This document shows, one piece after another, positions 1-6,204 of a stretch of DNA of 34,584 nt (positions within the stretch are counted from its first letter, which is position 1; each line of letters begins with the position of its first letter). The notes beneath the pieces were generated by a model. The model was not told where the DNA came from and did no database searches. It saw nothing but the letters and a program-made list of their open reading frames with translations. Source of the stretch: Rhodoferax sp. (GTDB lineage: Bacteria; Pseudomonadota; Gammaproteobacteria; Burkholderiales; Burkholderiaceae_C); contig NZ_JAQTWL010000021.1 in assembly GCF_028689295.1 (NCBI RefSeq), positions 1 to 34,584 on the forward strand, written 5' to 3'. A program made the position numbers and the translations under genes.

Positions 1-65
1 TTCCAGCGCTCCCACATCAGAGCCTTCTGGCTATCAGAGTAGTAAATCCTGGGTCTTTGTTTCAT
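1..65 (-). CDS. IS30-family transposase, N-terminal fragment (cut by window edge)
   Basis: Only the first 21 codons lie in the window; the gene continues beyond base 1. The ATG at 65 (minus strand) follows a good AAGGAG ribosome binding site about 9 bases upstream. The peptide begins MKQRPRIYYSDSQKALMWER, which I recognise as the usual beginning of a group of IS30-type DDE transposases, ahead of their helix-turn-helix. Family assignment therefore rests on a short N-terminus. The element end should lie to the right, roughly between 95 and 125, but I cannot fix the terminal repeat without the other end. It sits just left of an integron cassette region, a place where insertion sequences are common. 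Confidence 0.6.
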   Translation of the reverse strand, partial: MKQRPRIYYSDSQKALMWERW

Positions 66-252
66 CTGCAACACTCCTTCTGCTCATGCAGAATTTAAGG
101 CGTTGCATCGACCGGTTGAATCCAAGAGCGCATTCACGATGCTTGTTCCACTGGGCTATAGTCCGTATCAAATGAAACGTCAAAGAACGTGAACTCGGCG
201 TTGATCAAATTTCGCCAGGCCAGGATAGGCGACAGGTTTTAAAGGGACGGAC

Positions 253-411
253 ATGACTTTGATTTCTAGTGCTATTGGCTGCGAACCTCGGCGCAATGCG
301 GCTTGCCACTTGACGGGGCATCGACACCAGTGGGTTGAATTCGGGTGTATCCCGTCGGATACCCTTGGATGCCAGAATGTCCGACGATCTACATCACGTT
401 ATGTTTCATAG
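253..411 (+). CDS. Possible 52-aa reading frame running through the recombination site
   Basis: An ATG at 253 follows a good ribosome binding site (AAGGGACGG, about 5 bases away) and is open to TAG at 409-411. The product is 52 residues, basic and cysteine-containing, and resembles nothing I know. It runs across the hairpin and core site at 353-404 and stops just inside the first cassette. Short frames across the attI site are known in class 1 integrons (ORF-11 at attI1), where they can help translation of the first cassette gene. That parallel is inference; the frame may simply be chance. Confidence 0.2.
   Translation: MTLISSAIGCEPRRNAACHLTGHRHQWVEFGCIPSDTLGCQNVRRSTSRYVS
353..404 (+). other. 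Candidate integron recombination site (attI or decayed attC) upstream of the first cassette
   Basis: GTTATGT at 398-404 matches the right-hand core of the intact attC downstream (GTTATGC at 958-964) and lies at the expected left boundary of the first cassette. A 7-bp inverted repeat, CGTCGGA at 353-359 and TCCGACG at 380-386 with a 20-base loop, lies just upstream. I find no matching left-hand core (RYYYAAC type). It could be an attI site, or an attC whose left half has been lost. Confidence 0.4.
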
Positions 412-958
412 TCGGCGCCACGCCAGCCCATAGCGCAACAATCCAAAGAGGGAGCGAAAAATAGAGACCGCAGTAACCGTCGCACTGATAGCTCTCGCCG
501 GAGCTATCTTTGTCCCCCTCGCGGCTCACAGGCTCTCGTTGTGGCGGGAGGCTCACGCTCGGCGCGTTGCTGCCTGCAATGCTTTCCGGTCTTCCGTCCT
601 TAAAGCACTTCTCGGAATCTATCCTCCCACTGAGCATTGGAAGGAAGACATTTCCGTTTCCCTGCTCGCCACTCTCCCGGTAATTAAATCCGCCTGCGCC
701 GAGTTTCAGCCCTACGTTGGCCGCTTCCGCCGAAAAGCATTCTCCCGCGCCTATGCAACCTACGAAGAGCATTGCCGCCAAGACAAGCCGTTCACCTTTC
801 TGCTGGCGCATGCGCTGGACCCAACGACATTCCCTGACAATCCGCAAACAATCTTTTGTCGTCATGTTGAGTTGCTTTTGTCATTTTCCAATGAAACATA
901 ACCCTGCGGTCCACCGGACGCTGCGCGATAAAGCCGCGCAGCGCCGGTGACCTCCACG
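399..958 (+). mobile_element. Integron gene cassette 1
   Basis: Taking the recombination point as G/TT in the core sites at 398-404 and 958-964, this cassette is 560 bp. It carries one gene in the same direction as its attC, whose stop codon lies inside the left core of that attC, the compact layout typical of cassettes. The left boundary is less certain than the right one. Confidence 0.6.
461..901 (+). CDS. Cassette-encoded membrane-anchored hypothetical protein, apparent ATA start
   Basis: The frame is open from 434 to TAA at 899-901. A strong ribosome binding site (GAGGGAG, about 447-455) precedes an ATA at 461; related cassette proteins, as I recall them, begin MEI or MET here, so ATA probably stands where ATG was. 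From 461 the product is 146 residues: one hydrophobic segment at about residues 4-20 (VALIALAGAIFVPLA), a basic stretch, then a soluble domain including AFRSSVLKALLGIYP and ending in RHVELLLSFSNET. I recognise this as a widespread uncharacterised family often found on cassettes, with N-terminus in the membrane and the rest probably cytoplasmic. Function unknown. Other possible starts are CTG 485 or TTG 539, but TTG 539 would delete the membrane segment. If ATA is not used, the gene may be silent. Confidence 0.55.
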   Translation: METAVTVALIALAGAIFVPLAAHRLSLWREAHARRVAACNAFRSSVLKALLGIYPPTEHWKEDISVSLLATLPVIKSACAEFQPYVGRFRRKAFSRAYATYEEHCRQDKPFTFLLAHALDPTTFPDNPQTIFCRHVELLLSFSNET

Positions 959-964
959 TTATGC
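896..964 (+). other. attC recombination site of cassette 1
   Basis: Left core ACATAAC (896-902) is nearly the reverse complement of right core GTTATGC (958-964). Between them are a perfect stem made of CACCGG (912-917) plus CGCTGCGCG (919-927) against CGCGCAGCG (935-943) plus CCGGTG (944-949), one extrahelical A at 918 and a 7-base loop (928-934). Further out GCGGTC and GACCTC also pair with one extra base. Imperfect pairing with extrahelical bases is the hallmark of attC, which IntI recognises as a folded single strand. Confidence 0.9.
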
Positions 965-2473
965 GTCACAAACCCGAGAGATTGCTCCATGTCTAAGAAC
1001 ATCCTGACGATCGGTTTTGAATTGGCCTCTGATGGTGCTCATTATGAAGCGTTCCGTTCGAAGGTCTCTTTACTGGATTGGGATATCGTACTGTTCAGGC
1101 CATTGATCTCGGAGTTTTTCAACTTTCGCGACACCTACCAAGGCAAGCCCAGCCTTGACGACACATCGTCCTTCCAACTAAAGGAGTGCTGTGAGCATTG
1201 GCGCCGCGAGATCAAGCAGGCCGTCGAAGCTGGCAAGACAGTACTTGCTTTCCTCGCGCCTGTCCAAGATGTATATATCGACACAGGTGAGCGTAAATAT
1301 TCGGGTACCGGGCGGAATCAGAAGACCACACGCATCGTAACCCAGTACACCAATTACGCCGCCATACCGGTCAACCTTAAGCCGGTCAATGCGACCGGGA
1401 GCGTCATGAAATTGGCCCCATTCGGCGCAGAAATACTCGCTCCCTACTGGGCGGAGTTCGGCCCGATCTCCGAATACAAAGTGCTACTTTCCGAGGAGAC
1501 GACGGGCGTATGTCTGACAACCAAGACTGGTGACAAACCCGTCGGTGCAATCGCAAGGAGCAAGAGTTCGGCAGGGACGCTGGTTCTGCTTCCGGACATT
1601 GATTTCTACCCTGACGCGTTTCTAAAACAAGAAGCCAAGAAGCAAGTCTGGACCGCCAAAGCGCAACAGTTTGCAGCGCGATTTCTTGGCGCGGCGGTGG
1701 CGCTAGACAAAGCGCTGCACAGTTCTGCCAAGGTCACACCTGAACCCGAATGGGCAACGAGCACTTCATACGCGCTCGCACAGGAACGAACGTTGCGCTC
1801 CGAGTTGCTAGACGCGGAACGCCGCGTCGAAGAAGCTCAGCGTGTAAAGGAGGACCTGCAAGAGCGGCTAAATGGTGCTGGTCGAACGAGAGCGCTGCTC
1901 TACGAAAAGGGCAAACCGCTTGAGTGCGCCATCATCGACGCGCTTCGCACACTTGGATTCACTGCCGCTCCGTATAAGGAAGCAGACTCAGAGTTCGACG
2001 TTGTATTCGACTGCACCGAAGGTCGCCTTCTTGGCGAAGCTGAAGGTAAGGACACAAAGGCAGTGAATGTCGACAAGCTGCGACAACTCGCGATGAACAT
2101 TCATGAAGACCTGCAGCGTGAGGAAGTGTCAGCGCCAGCCAAGGGCGTACTTTTCGGTAATGGCTATCGTTTAGCTCCGCCAGACGAGCGAGAGTTGCAG
2201 TTCACTGAGAAGTGCATCGCTGCTGCACGGTCGTCGTCAACGGCACTTCTCGCTACCTCCAATCTATTCGTCGCAGTTCAGTATCTTTCGGAGCAGCCCG
2301 ACGACGACTACGCTAAACGTTGTCGCGAAGTTATCCTATCCGGCGTGGGTCCAGTGACGCTCCCAGGGCCTCCATCCGCCGCGCCGGTTCCCGTGTCGGA
2401 CGCCACAGAATGACTCAACCCATCATTCCACCGGACCTGCTCAAAAAGCCGCGCAGGTGACCTCAACTCCACG
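959..2473 (+). mobile_element. Integron gene cassette 2
   Basis: It runs from the core of the intact attC at 958 to the changed core at 2473 and carries one gene in cassette orientation. The size, about 1.5 kb, is large for a cassette. Because its own attC looks decayed, this cassette may no longer be excised efficiently. Confidence 0.65.
989..2413 (+). CDS. Two-domain cassette protein with C-terminal PD-(D/E)XK-like nuclease domain
   Basis: The 474-aa product is read from ATG 989, where the peptide starts MSKNILTIGFEL; an in-frame extension upstream would run into the attC. Residues about 1-240 look like an alpha/beta Rossmann or amidotransferase-like fold, with strand-like segments DWDIVLFRP, KTVLAFLAP and GTLVLLPDID. 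Residues about 268-298 are predicted coiled coil. Residues about 300-420 resemble a restriction-endonuclease fold: helix LECAIIDALRTLGF, then D337 in EFDVVF and E352-G-K354 in GEAEGK, fitting D-Xn-E-X-K. A Pro-rich tail follows. Whether it cuts DNA is inference; the N-terminal domain may sense or bind something. Integron cassettes are known carriers of phage-resistance genes, so a defence role is plausible. There is no partner gene, so it would act alone. The stop codon touches the left core of its attC. Confidence 0.75.
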   Translation: MSKNILTIGFELASDGAHYEAFRSKVSLLDWDIVLFRPLISEFFNFRDTYQGKPSLDDTSSFQLKECCEHWRREIKQAVEAGKTVLAFLAPVQDVYIDTGERKYSGTGRNQKTTRIVTQYTNYAAIPVNLKPVNATGSVMKLAPFGAEILAPYWAEFGPISEYKVLLSEETTGVCLTTKTGDKPVGAIARSKSSAGTLVLLPDIDFYPDAFLKQEAKKQVWTAKAQQFAARFLGAAVALDKALHSSAKVTPEPEWATSTSYALAQERTLRSELLDAERRVEEAQRVKEDLQERLNGAGRTRALLYEKGKPLECAIIDALRTLGFTAAPYKEADSEFDVVFDCTEGRLLGEAEGKDTKAVNVDKLRQLAMNIHEDLQREEVSAPAKGVLFGNGYRLAPPDERELQFTEKCIAAARSSSTALLATSNLFVAVQYLSEQPDDDYAKRCREVILSGVGPVTLPGPPSAAPVPVSDATE

Positions 2474-2479
2474 TCAGTA
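2413..2479 (+). other. Degenerate attC site of cassette 2
   Basis: The left core ACTCAAC (2413-2419) fits RYYYAAC exactly, and the arms share CCACCGGAC, GTGACCTC and TCCACGT with the intact attC at 896-964. The stem has shrunk to ACCTGC (2435-2440) and GCAGGT (2453-2458) around a 12-base loop, and the right core is GTCAGTA (2473-2479), with C in place of the invariant second T. It is probably impaired. It marks the right boundary between cassette DNA and the chromosome. Confidence 0.65.
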
Positions 2480-2598
2480 GTCGGCAAAGCCAAAAGACAG
2501 CCAAGGTCTGAACCGGTCCGCCACTGCATCCAAACCAAATAAAGAGAGGTTGATGAGATGCGCGGGCACAGCCATCATCAGCCTGGGAGGCCAACCAC

Positions 2599-3294
2599 TC
2601 ACACCTCCAACCACTCCCTGCGGATCGCGCTGGCCTGGCGCAGATCTTCCGGCGTGCCTTCAAACACCACGCTACCATGGCCCATCACGTAGCAGCGGTC
2701 GGACACGTCCAGGGCAATCGTCAGCTTTTGCTCGATCAGCAGCACCGCGATACCGCGCGCCTTGAGTTGCCTGAGGAATTGCCCCACGCCTTCGACCAGC
2801 CTGGGCGCCAAGCCTTCGGTGGGCTCGTCGATGATGATCAGGTCGGGGTCGCCCATCAGCGTGCGGCACAGGGTCAGCATTTGCTGCTCGCCGCCTGACA
2901 GCACGCCGGCCTCGGTGTGCTGGCGCGCTTGTAATTGCGGGAACAAACGGTACATGTCCTCCATGGTCCAGCGGCCCGCTTGGCGGCTGTGTTTTTGACC
3001 CAGCCACAGGTTTTGCGCCACTGTCAGCGAGGGGAAAATGTCCCGGCTCTCGGGCACGTAGCCCAGCCCGGACTGGGCGATCTCAAAAGTCTTTTTGCCC
3101 AGCATCTGCCGCCCCTGCCAAAGCACCGAGCCCTGTGCCTCGACCAGTCCCATGATGGCTTTGGCCGTGGTGGAGCGCCCCGAGCCGTTGCGCCCCAACA
3201 GCGCCACAATTTCGCCCGCACTCACCTGCATCGAGACGCCATGCAGTACATGGCTCTTGCCGTACCAGGCATGTAATTGCTCGATTTTCAGCAT
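2599..3294 (-). CDS. livF: Branched-chain amino acid-type ABC transporter ATP-binding protein, LivF-like
   Basis: The 231-aa cytoplasmic ATPase is the second nucleotide-binding subunit of a Liv-type importer. It has the ABC signature LSGGEQQ, Walker B LIIIDEPTEGLAP and the LivF-type LLIEQK near the switch region. The Walker A reads GRNGSGRST, so the usual lysine is arginine. Its start overlaps the end of livG by 7 bp, implying translational coupling. It is the last gene of the operon; the integron region begins directly downstream. The substrate cannot be told from sequence: Liv-type systems also carry urea, aromatic and aliphatic acids. Confidence 0.9.
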   Translation of the reverse strand: MLKIEQLHAWYGKSHVLHGVSMQVSAGEIVALLGRNGSGRSTTAKAIMGLVEAQGSVLWQGRQMLGKKTFEIAQSGLGYVPESRDIFPSLTVAQNLWLGQKHSRQAGRWTMEDMYRLFPQLQARQHTEAGVLSGGEQQMLTLCRTLMGDPDLIIIDEPTEGLAPRLVEGVGQFLRQLKARGIAVLLIEQKLTIALDVSDRCYVMGHGSVVFEGTPEDLRQASAIRREWLEV

Positions 3295-4073
3295 GGCGAC
3301 TGCCCCGCTTGCGCCACCAGCGCGCCCAAATACGCCTCTTGCACCCGCGCGTCGGCGCGCACCGCGTCGGGTGTGTCGAATGCGAGCAACTCGCCATACA
3401 CCAGCACGGCAATCTTGTCGGCCAGGTCAAACACCACACCCATGTCGTGTTCCACCATCAACAGCGTTTTGCCCTCGGTGGCTTGCCTGATCAGGTGAAT
3501 GAAGCGGCTGGTCTCAGACTGGCTCATGCCGGCCGTCGGTTCGTCGAGCAGGATCACGCTGGCGCCGCCGGCAATGGTGATGCCCACTTCCAGCGCGCGC
3601 TGCTCGGCGTAGCTCAGGTGCATGGCCAGGGTGTGGCGCTGCTTGTCCAGATGCAGCATCTCCATCAGGGTTACAACCCGTTCATTGGCATCGTCCAGAC
3701 CCGCCAGAAATTTCAAAAACGTGTATTTGTAACCCAGGCTCCAGAGCACGCCGCAGCGCAGGTTCTCGAACACGCTGAGCTTGGGGAAAATGTTGCTCAC
3801 CTGGAAACTGCGCGCCAGGCCCAGGCGGTTGATCTCGAATGGCTTTTTGCCGTCAATGCGGTCACCGTTTAGCCATATCTGCCCGCCATCAGGCTCAAGC
3901 CGCCCGCTGATCAGGTTGAACAGGGTCGATTTGCCTGCGCCGTTGGGGCCGATGATGCCGATGCGCTCGCCGGGTTTGACGGCCAGGTCGATGCCGCAAA
4001 TGATGTCGGTCTTGCCAAAGCGCTTGCTCAAGCCTTTCAACTCCAGGGCAGAGGGAGGCTGGGTTGGGTTCAA
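3288..4073 (-). CDS. livG: Branched-chain amino acid-type ABC transporter ATP-binding protein, LivG-like
   Basis: The 261-aa ATPase has a canonical Walker A (GPNGAGKST), a signature written LSYAEQRALEVG, Walker B VILLDEPTAGM and switch histidine in VEHDMG, plus the C-terminal extension typical of LivG. It would pair with LivF on the LivHM membrane core. Its start codon overlaps the livM stop as ATGA (4070-4073), a sign of translational coupling. Because LivF has a changed Walker A, this subunit may carry most of the ATP hydrolysis; that is inference. Confidence 0.92.
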   Translation of the reverse strand: MNPTQPPSALELKGLSKRFGKTDIICGIDLAVKPGERIGIIGPNGAGKSTLFNLISGRLEPDGGQIWLNGDRIDGKKPFEINRLGLARSFQVSNIFPKLSVFENLRCGVLWSLGYKYTFLKFLAGLDDANERVVTLMEMLHLDKQRHTLAMHLSYAEQRALEVGITIAGGASVILLDEPTAGMSQSETSRFIHLIRQATEGKTLLMVEHDMGVVFDLADKIAVLVYGELLAFDTPDAVRADARVQEAYLGALVAQAGQSPC

Positions 4074-5323
4074 AGCACCTCCCGGCGTTTGATGTCCTGC
4101 GCGATGGCTTGCTGGATCTCGTCCCAGTCGCGCACAAACGGGCGACGTCTGGACTCGAACAGCGCAAGGCCGAGCAACATGACCATGGCGGCCCCCAGCC
4201 AGCTGCCGGGCGCTTGGGTATTCAGGGTGGTGCCCATGAAGCGCAATTCAGGCCCCAACGTTGCCCCCAATTGCAAGTGGTAAAGCATTTCCAGCAGGGC
4301 CGAAGCACCAAGCAAGGCCAGCAAGGCGGTGGCCAGCAGCGCCAGATAAGCCGGCCACAGTCGCCGCAAATAGCCAGCCTTTGCCAGGCGCAGGTTGGCC
4401 ATGACGAGCGCGGCCACCCCGCCCGGAGCGACTATCACCATCACGATGAAGACCAGCCCAAGATACAGCAGCCAGGCCTGGGTGAACTCGGACAGCAGCA
4501 CCAGGGCCAGCACCATCAAAATGGCGCCGATGATGGGGCCGAAAAAGAAGGTGGTGCCACCCAGAAACGTGAACAGCAGGTAGAGGCCCGAGCGGTAAGC
4601 ACTGACCACTTCGGAGGTCACAATCTCAAAATTCAACGCCGCCAGGCCGCCCGAAATGCCGGCAAAAAAGGCGGCAATGACAAACGCCAGGTAACGCACC
4701 ATCTGCGGGTTGTAGCCGACAAAGGCGACCCGTTCGGAGTTGTCGCGCACTGCGTTCAACATGCGCCCCAAGGGCGTGCGGGTAAAGGCGTACATCAGCG
4801 CGGTGCAGACAAAGGTGTAAAGCGCAATCAGGTAATACAGCTCGATCTGCGGGCCAAAAGTGATGCCTAGCACCGGGCTGCCCGCCACCCGGTTGCCGGA
4901 TACCCCGGCTTCGCCGCCAAAAAATCCCGGGAACATCAACGCCATGGCCCACACCAGTTCACCCAGGCCCAGGGTGATCATGGCAAACGGTGTGGCGGAT
5001 TTTTTGGTGGTGACCCAGCCCAGCAGCAGGGCCAGCAACAGGCCGGCAAAACCGCCCACCAGAGGGATCAAGCTCACCGGCAACGCCAACCCACTGCTCA
5101 CAAAGTTGAGCGTGTGAATCGCCAAAAACGCGCCCATGCCCGAATACACCGCGTGGCCAAAACTGAGCATGCCGCCCTGCCCCAGCAGCATGTTGTAGCT
5201 CAGACAGACGATGATGGCGATGCCCATCTGGCTCAGCAGGGTCTGGCTCAGGCTGCTGCTGAACACCAGCGGCGCCAGCGCAAGCGCCAGCGCGTACAAA
5301 CCCCACACCAGCATGCGGTGCAT
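4070..5323 (-). CDS. livM: Branched-chain amino acid-type ABC transporter permease, LivM-like
   Basis: The 417-aa inner-membrane permease starts at ATG 5323, which overlaps the livH stop by one base (TGATG); a second ATG lies at 5314. After an N-terminal membrane segment comes the conserved MGIAIIVCLSYNMLLGQGGM region and SFGHAVYSGMGAF, then several more hydrophobic helices. The coupling region includes RTPLGRMLNAVRDNSERV. The C-terminus is longer than in minimal LivM proteins, adding about two hydrophobic segments after the core and ending in a charged tail. Confidence 0.9.
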   Translation of the reverse strand: MHRMLVWGLYALALALAPLVFSSSLSQTLLSQMGIAIIVCLSYNMLLGQGGMLSFGHAVYSGMGAFLAIHTLNFVSSGLALPVSLIPLVGGFAGLLLALLLGWVTTKKSATPFAMITLGLGELVWAMALMFPGFFGGEAGVSGNRVAGSPVLGITFGPQIELYYLIALYTFVCTALMYAFTRTPLGRMLNAVRDNSERVAFVGYNPQMVRYLAFVIAAFFAGISGGLAALNFEIVTSEVVSAYRSGLYLLFTFLGGTTFFFGPIIGAILMVLALVLLSEFTQAWLLYLGLVFIVMVIVAPGGVAALVMANLRLAKAGYLRRLWPAYLALLATALLALLGASALLEMLYHLQLGATLGPELRFMGTTLNTQAPGSWLGAAMVMLLGLALFESRRRPFVRDWDEIQQAIAQDIKRREVL

Positions 5324-6186
5324 CAATCGCCCCGCGTGCCGGCCAGGCCCCGGGGCCGGAAGATCAGCACCAGCACCATCAGCAGATACGGCAGGATCGG
5401 CGCCACCGACACGTTCAGGCCCACGGCAAAGGTTTGCAGCAAACCAATCAGGATGGAGGCCAGAAATGCCCCGGCCAGCGAGCCGATGCCGCCTACCACC
5501 ACCACCACAAAAACAATGCCGCCCACCGCCATGGCCATGCCCGGCTCGGTGACAAAGGCGTTGCCACCCATCACGCCCGCCAGGCCGGCCAGCGCGCAGC
5601 CGCCGCCAAACACCCACATGAACACGCGCGGCACGTTGTGGCCCAGCGCCTCGGCCATATCGGGGTGCGTCAAAGCGGCCTGGATCACCAGCCCGATGCG
5701 GCTGCGCGTGAGCAGCAGCCACAGGGCTGCCAGCGTCAGCAAGGCCATGCCCATCATGAAGGCGCGGTAGAGCGGAAACTGGGTGCCAAAGAGCGTGAGC
5801 AGCGGGCCGTCCAGCGCCAGTGGAACGCGGTAATCGACAGAACTGCGGCCCCACACCAGTTGCACCAGCTCCAGGATGATGTAGCTCATGCCGAAGGTGA
5901 TCAGCAGTTCGGCCACATGGCCGAACCGGTGCACGCGGCGCAGCACAAAACGCTCGAACAGGGCGCCCAAGCCGCCGACGATCAAGGGTGCCAGCACCAG
6001 GGCCGGCCAGAAGCCCAGCCATTCGGTCACGCTGTAGCCAAAGTAGGCGCCCAGCATGTAGAACGAGGCATGGGCAAAGTTGAGCACCCCCATCATGCTG
6101 AAAATCAGCGTGAGCCCGGCGCTGAGCATGAACAGCAGCAGCCCGTAGCTGAGGCCGTTGAGCAGCGAGAGGGTGACAAATGCCAT
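5323..6186 (-). CDS. livH: Branched-chain amino acid-type ABC transporter permease, LivH-like
   Basis: The 287-aa permease has about eight hydrophobic segments and the LivH hallmarks LNFAHASFYMLGAYFGY near the N-terminus, SRIGLVIQAALTHPDMAEALG in the coupling loop and GGIGSLAGAFLASILIG near the C-terminus. It forms the pore with LivM. It follows the acyl-CoA ligase by 18 bp and overlaps livM by one base, so all five genes are probably one transcript. No clear ribosome binding site is seen at 6186. Confidence 0.92.
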   Translation of the reverse strand: MAFVTLSLLNGLSYGLLLFMLSAGLTLIFSMMGVLNFAHASFYMLGAYFGYSVTEWLGFWPALVLAPLIVGGLGALFERFVLRRVHRFGHVAELLITFGMSYIILELVQLVWGRSSVDYRVPLALDGPLLTLFGTQFPLYRAFMMGMALLTLAALWLLLTRSRIGLVIQAALTHPDMAEALGHNVPRVFMWVFGGGCALAGLAGVMGGNAFVTEPGMAMAVGGIVFVVVVVGGIGSLAGAFLASILIGLLQTFAVGLNVSVAPILPYLLMVLVLIFRPRGLAGTRGD

Positions 6187-6204
6187 GCAGAACTTAAGGG
6201 ACCG

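Larger units (their letters stand above)
66..460. other. Mostly non-coding stretch between the IS30 gene and the first cassette gene
   Basis: No convincing gene fills this stretch. It holds the transposase leader and probable IS end (66 to about 125), an unassigned part (125-250), one short possible reading frame (253-411) and a recombination-core-like site at 398-404. A 16-base match (GCATCGAC then GGTTGAAT) occurs at 105-121 and, with a 7-base spacer instead of 1, at 318-340, in the same orientation. No integrase gene is visible on either strand. Confidence 0.5.

Noticed and set aside
389..865. 158-codon minus-strand frame opposite cassette gene 1, with a signal-like hydrophobic stretch
   Set aside because: The plus-strand frame matches a known cassette protein family, has the ribosome binding site and ends in the attC core; the opposite frame is a by-product.
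2591..2616. Direct repeat CCAACCACTC twice, 6 bp apart, at the livF end
   Set aside because: Short, and partly inside livF coding sequence; no IS or integration site resemblance.
5324..6022. Upstream extension of the livM frame through livH
   Set aside because: The extension lies in the wrong frame over livH, is Arg/Gly/Pro-rich and unlike any permease; LivM starts at 5323 by overlap with the livH stop.
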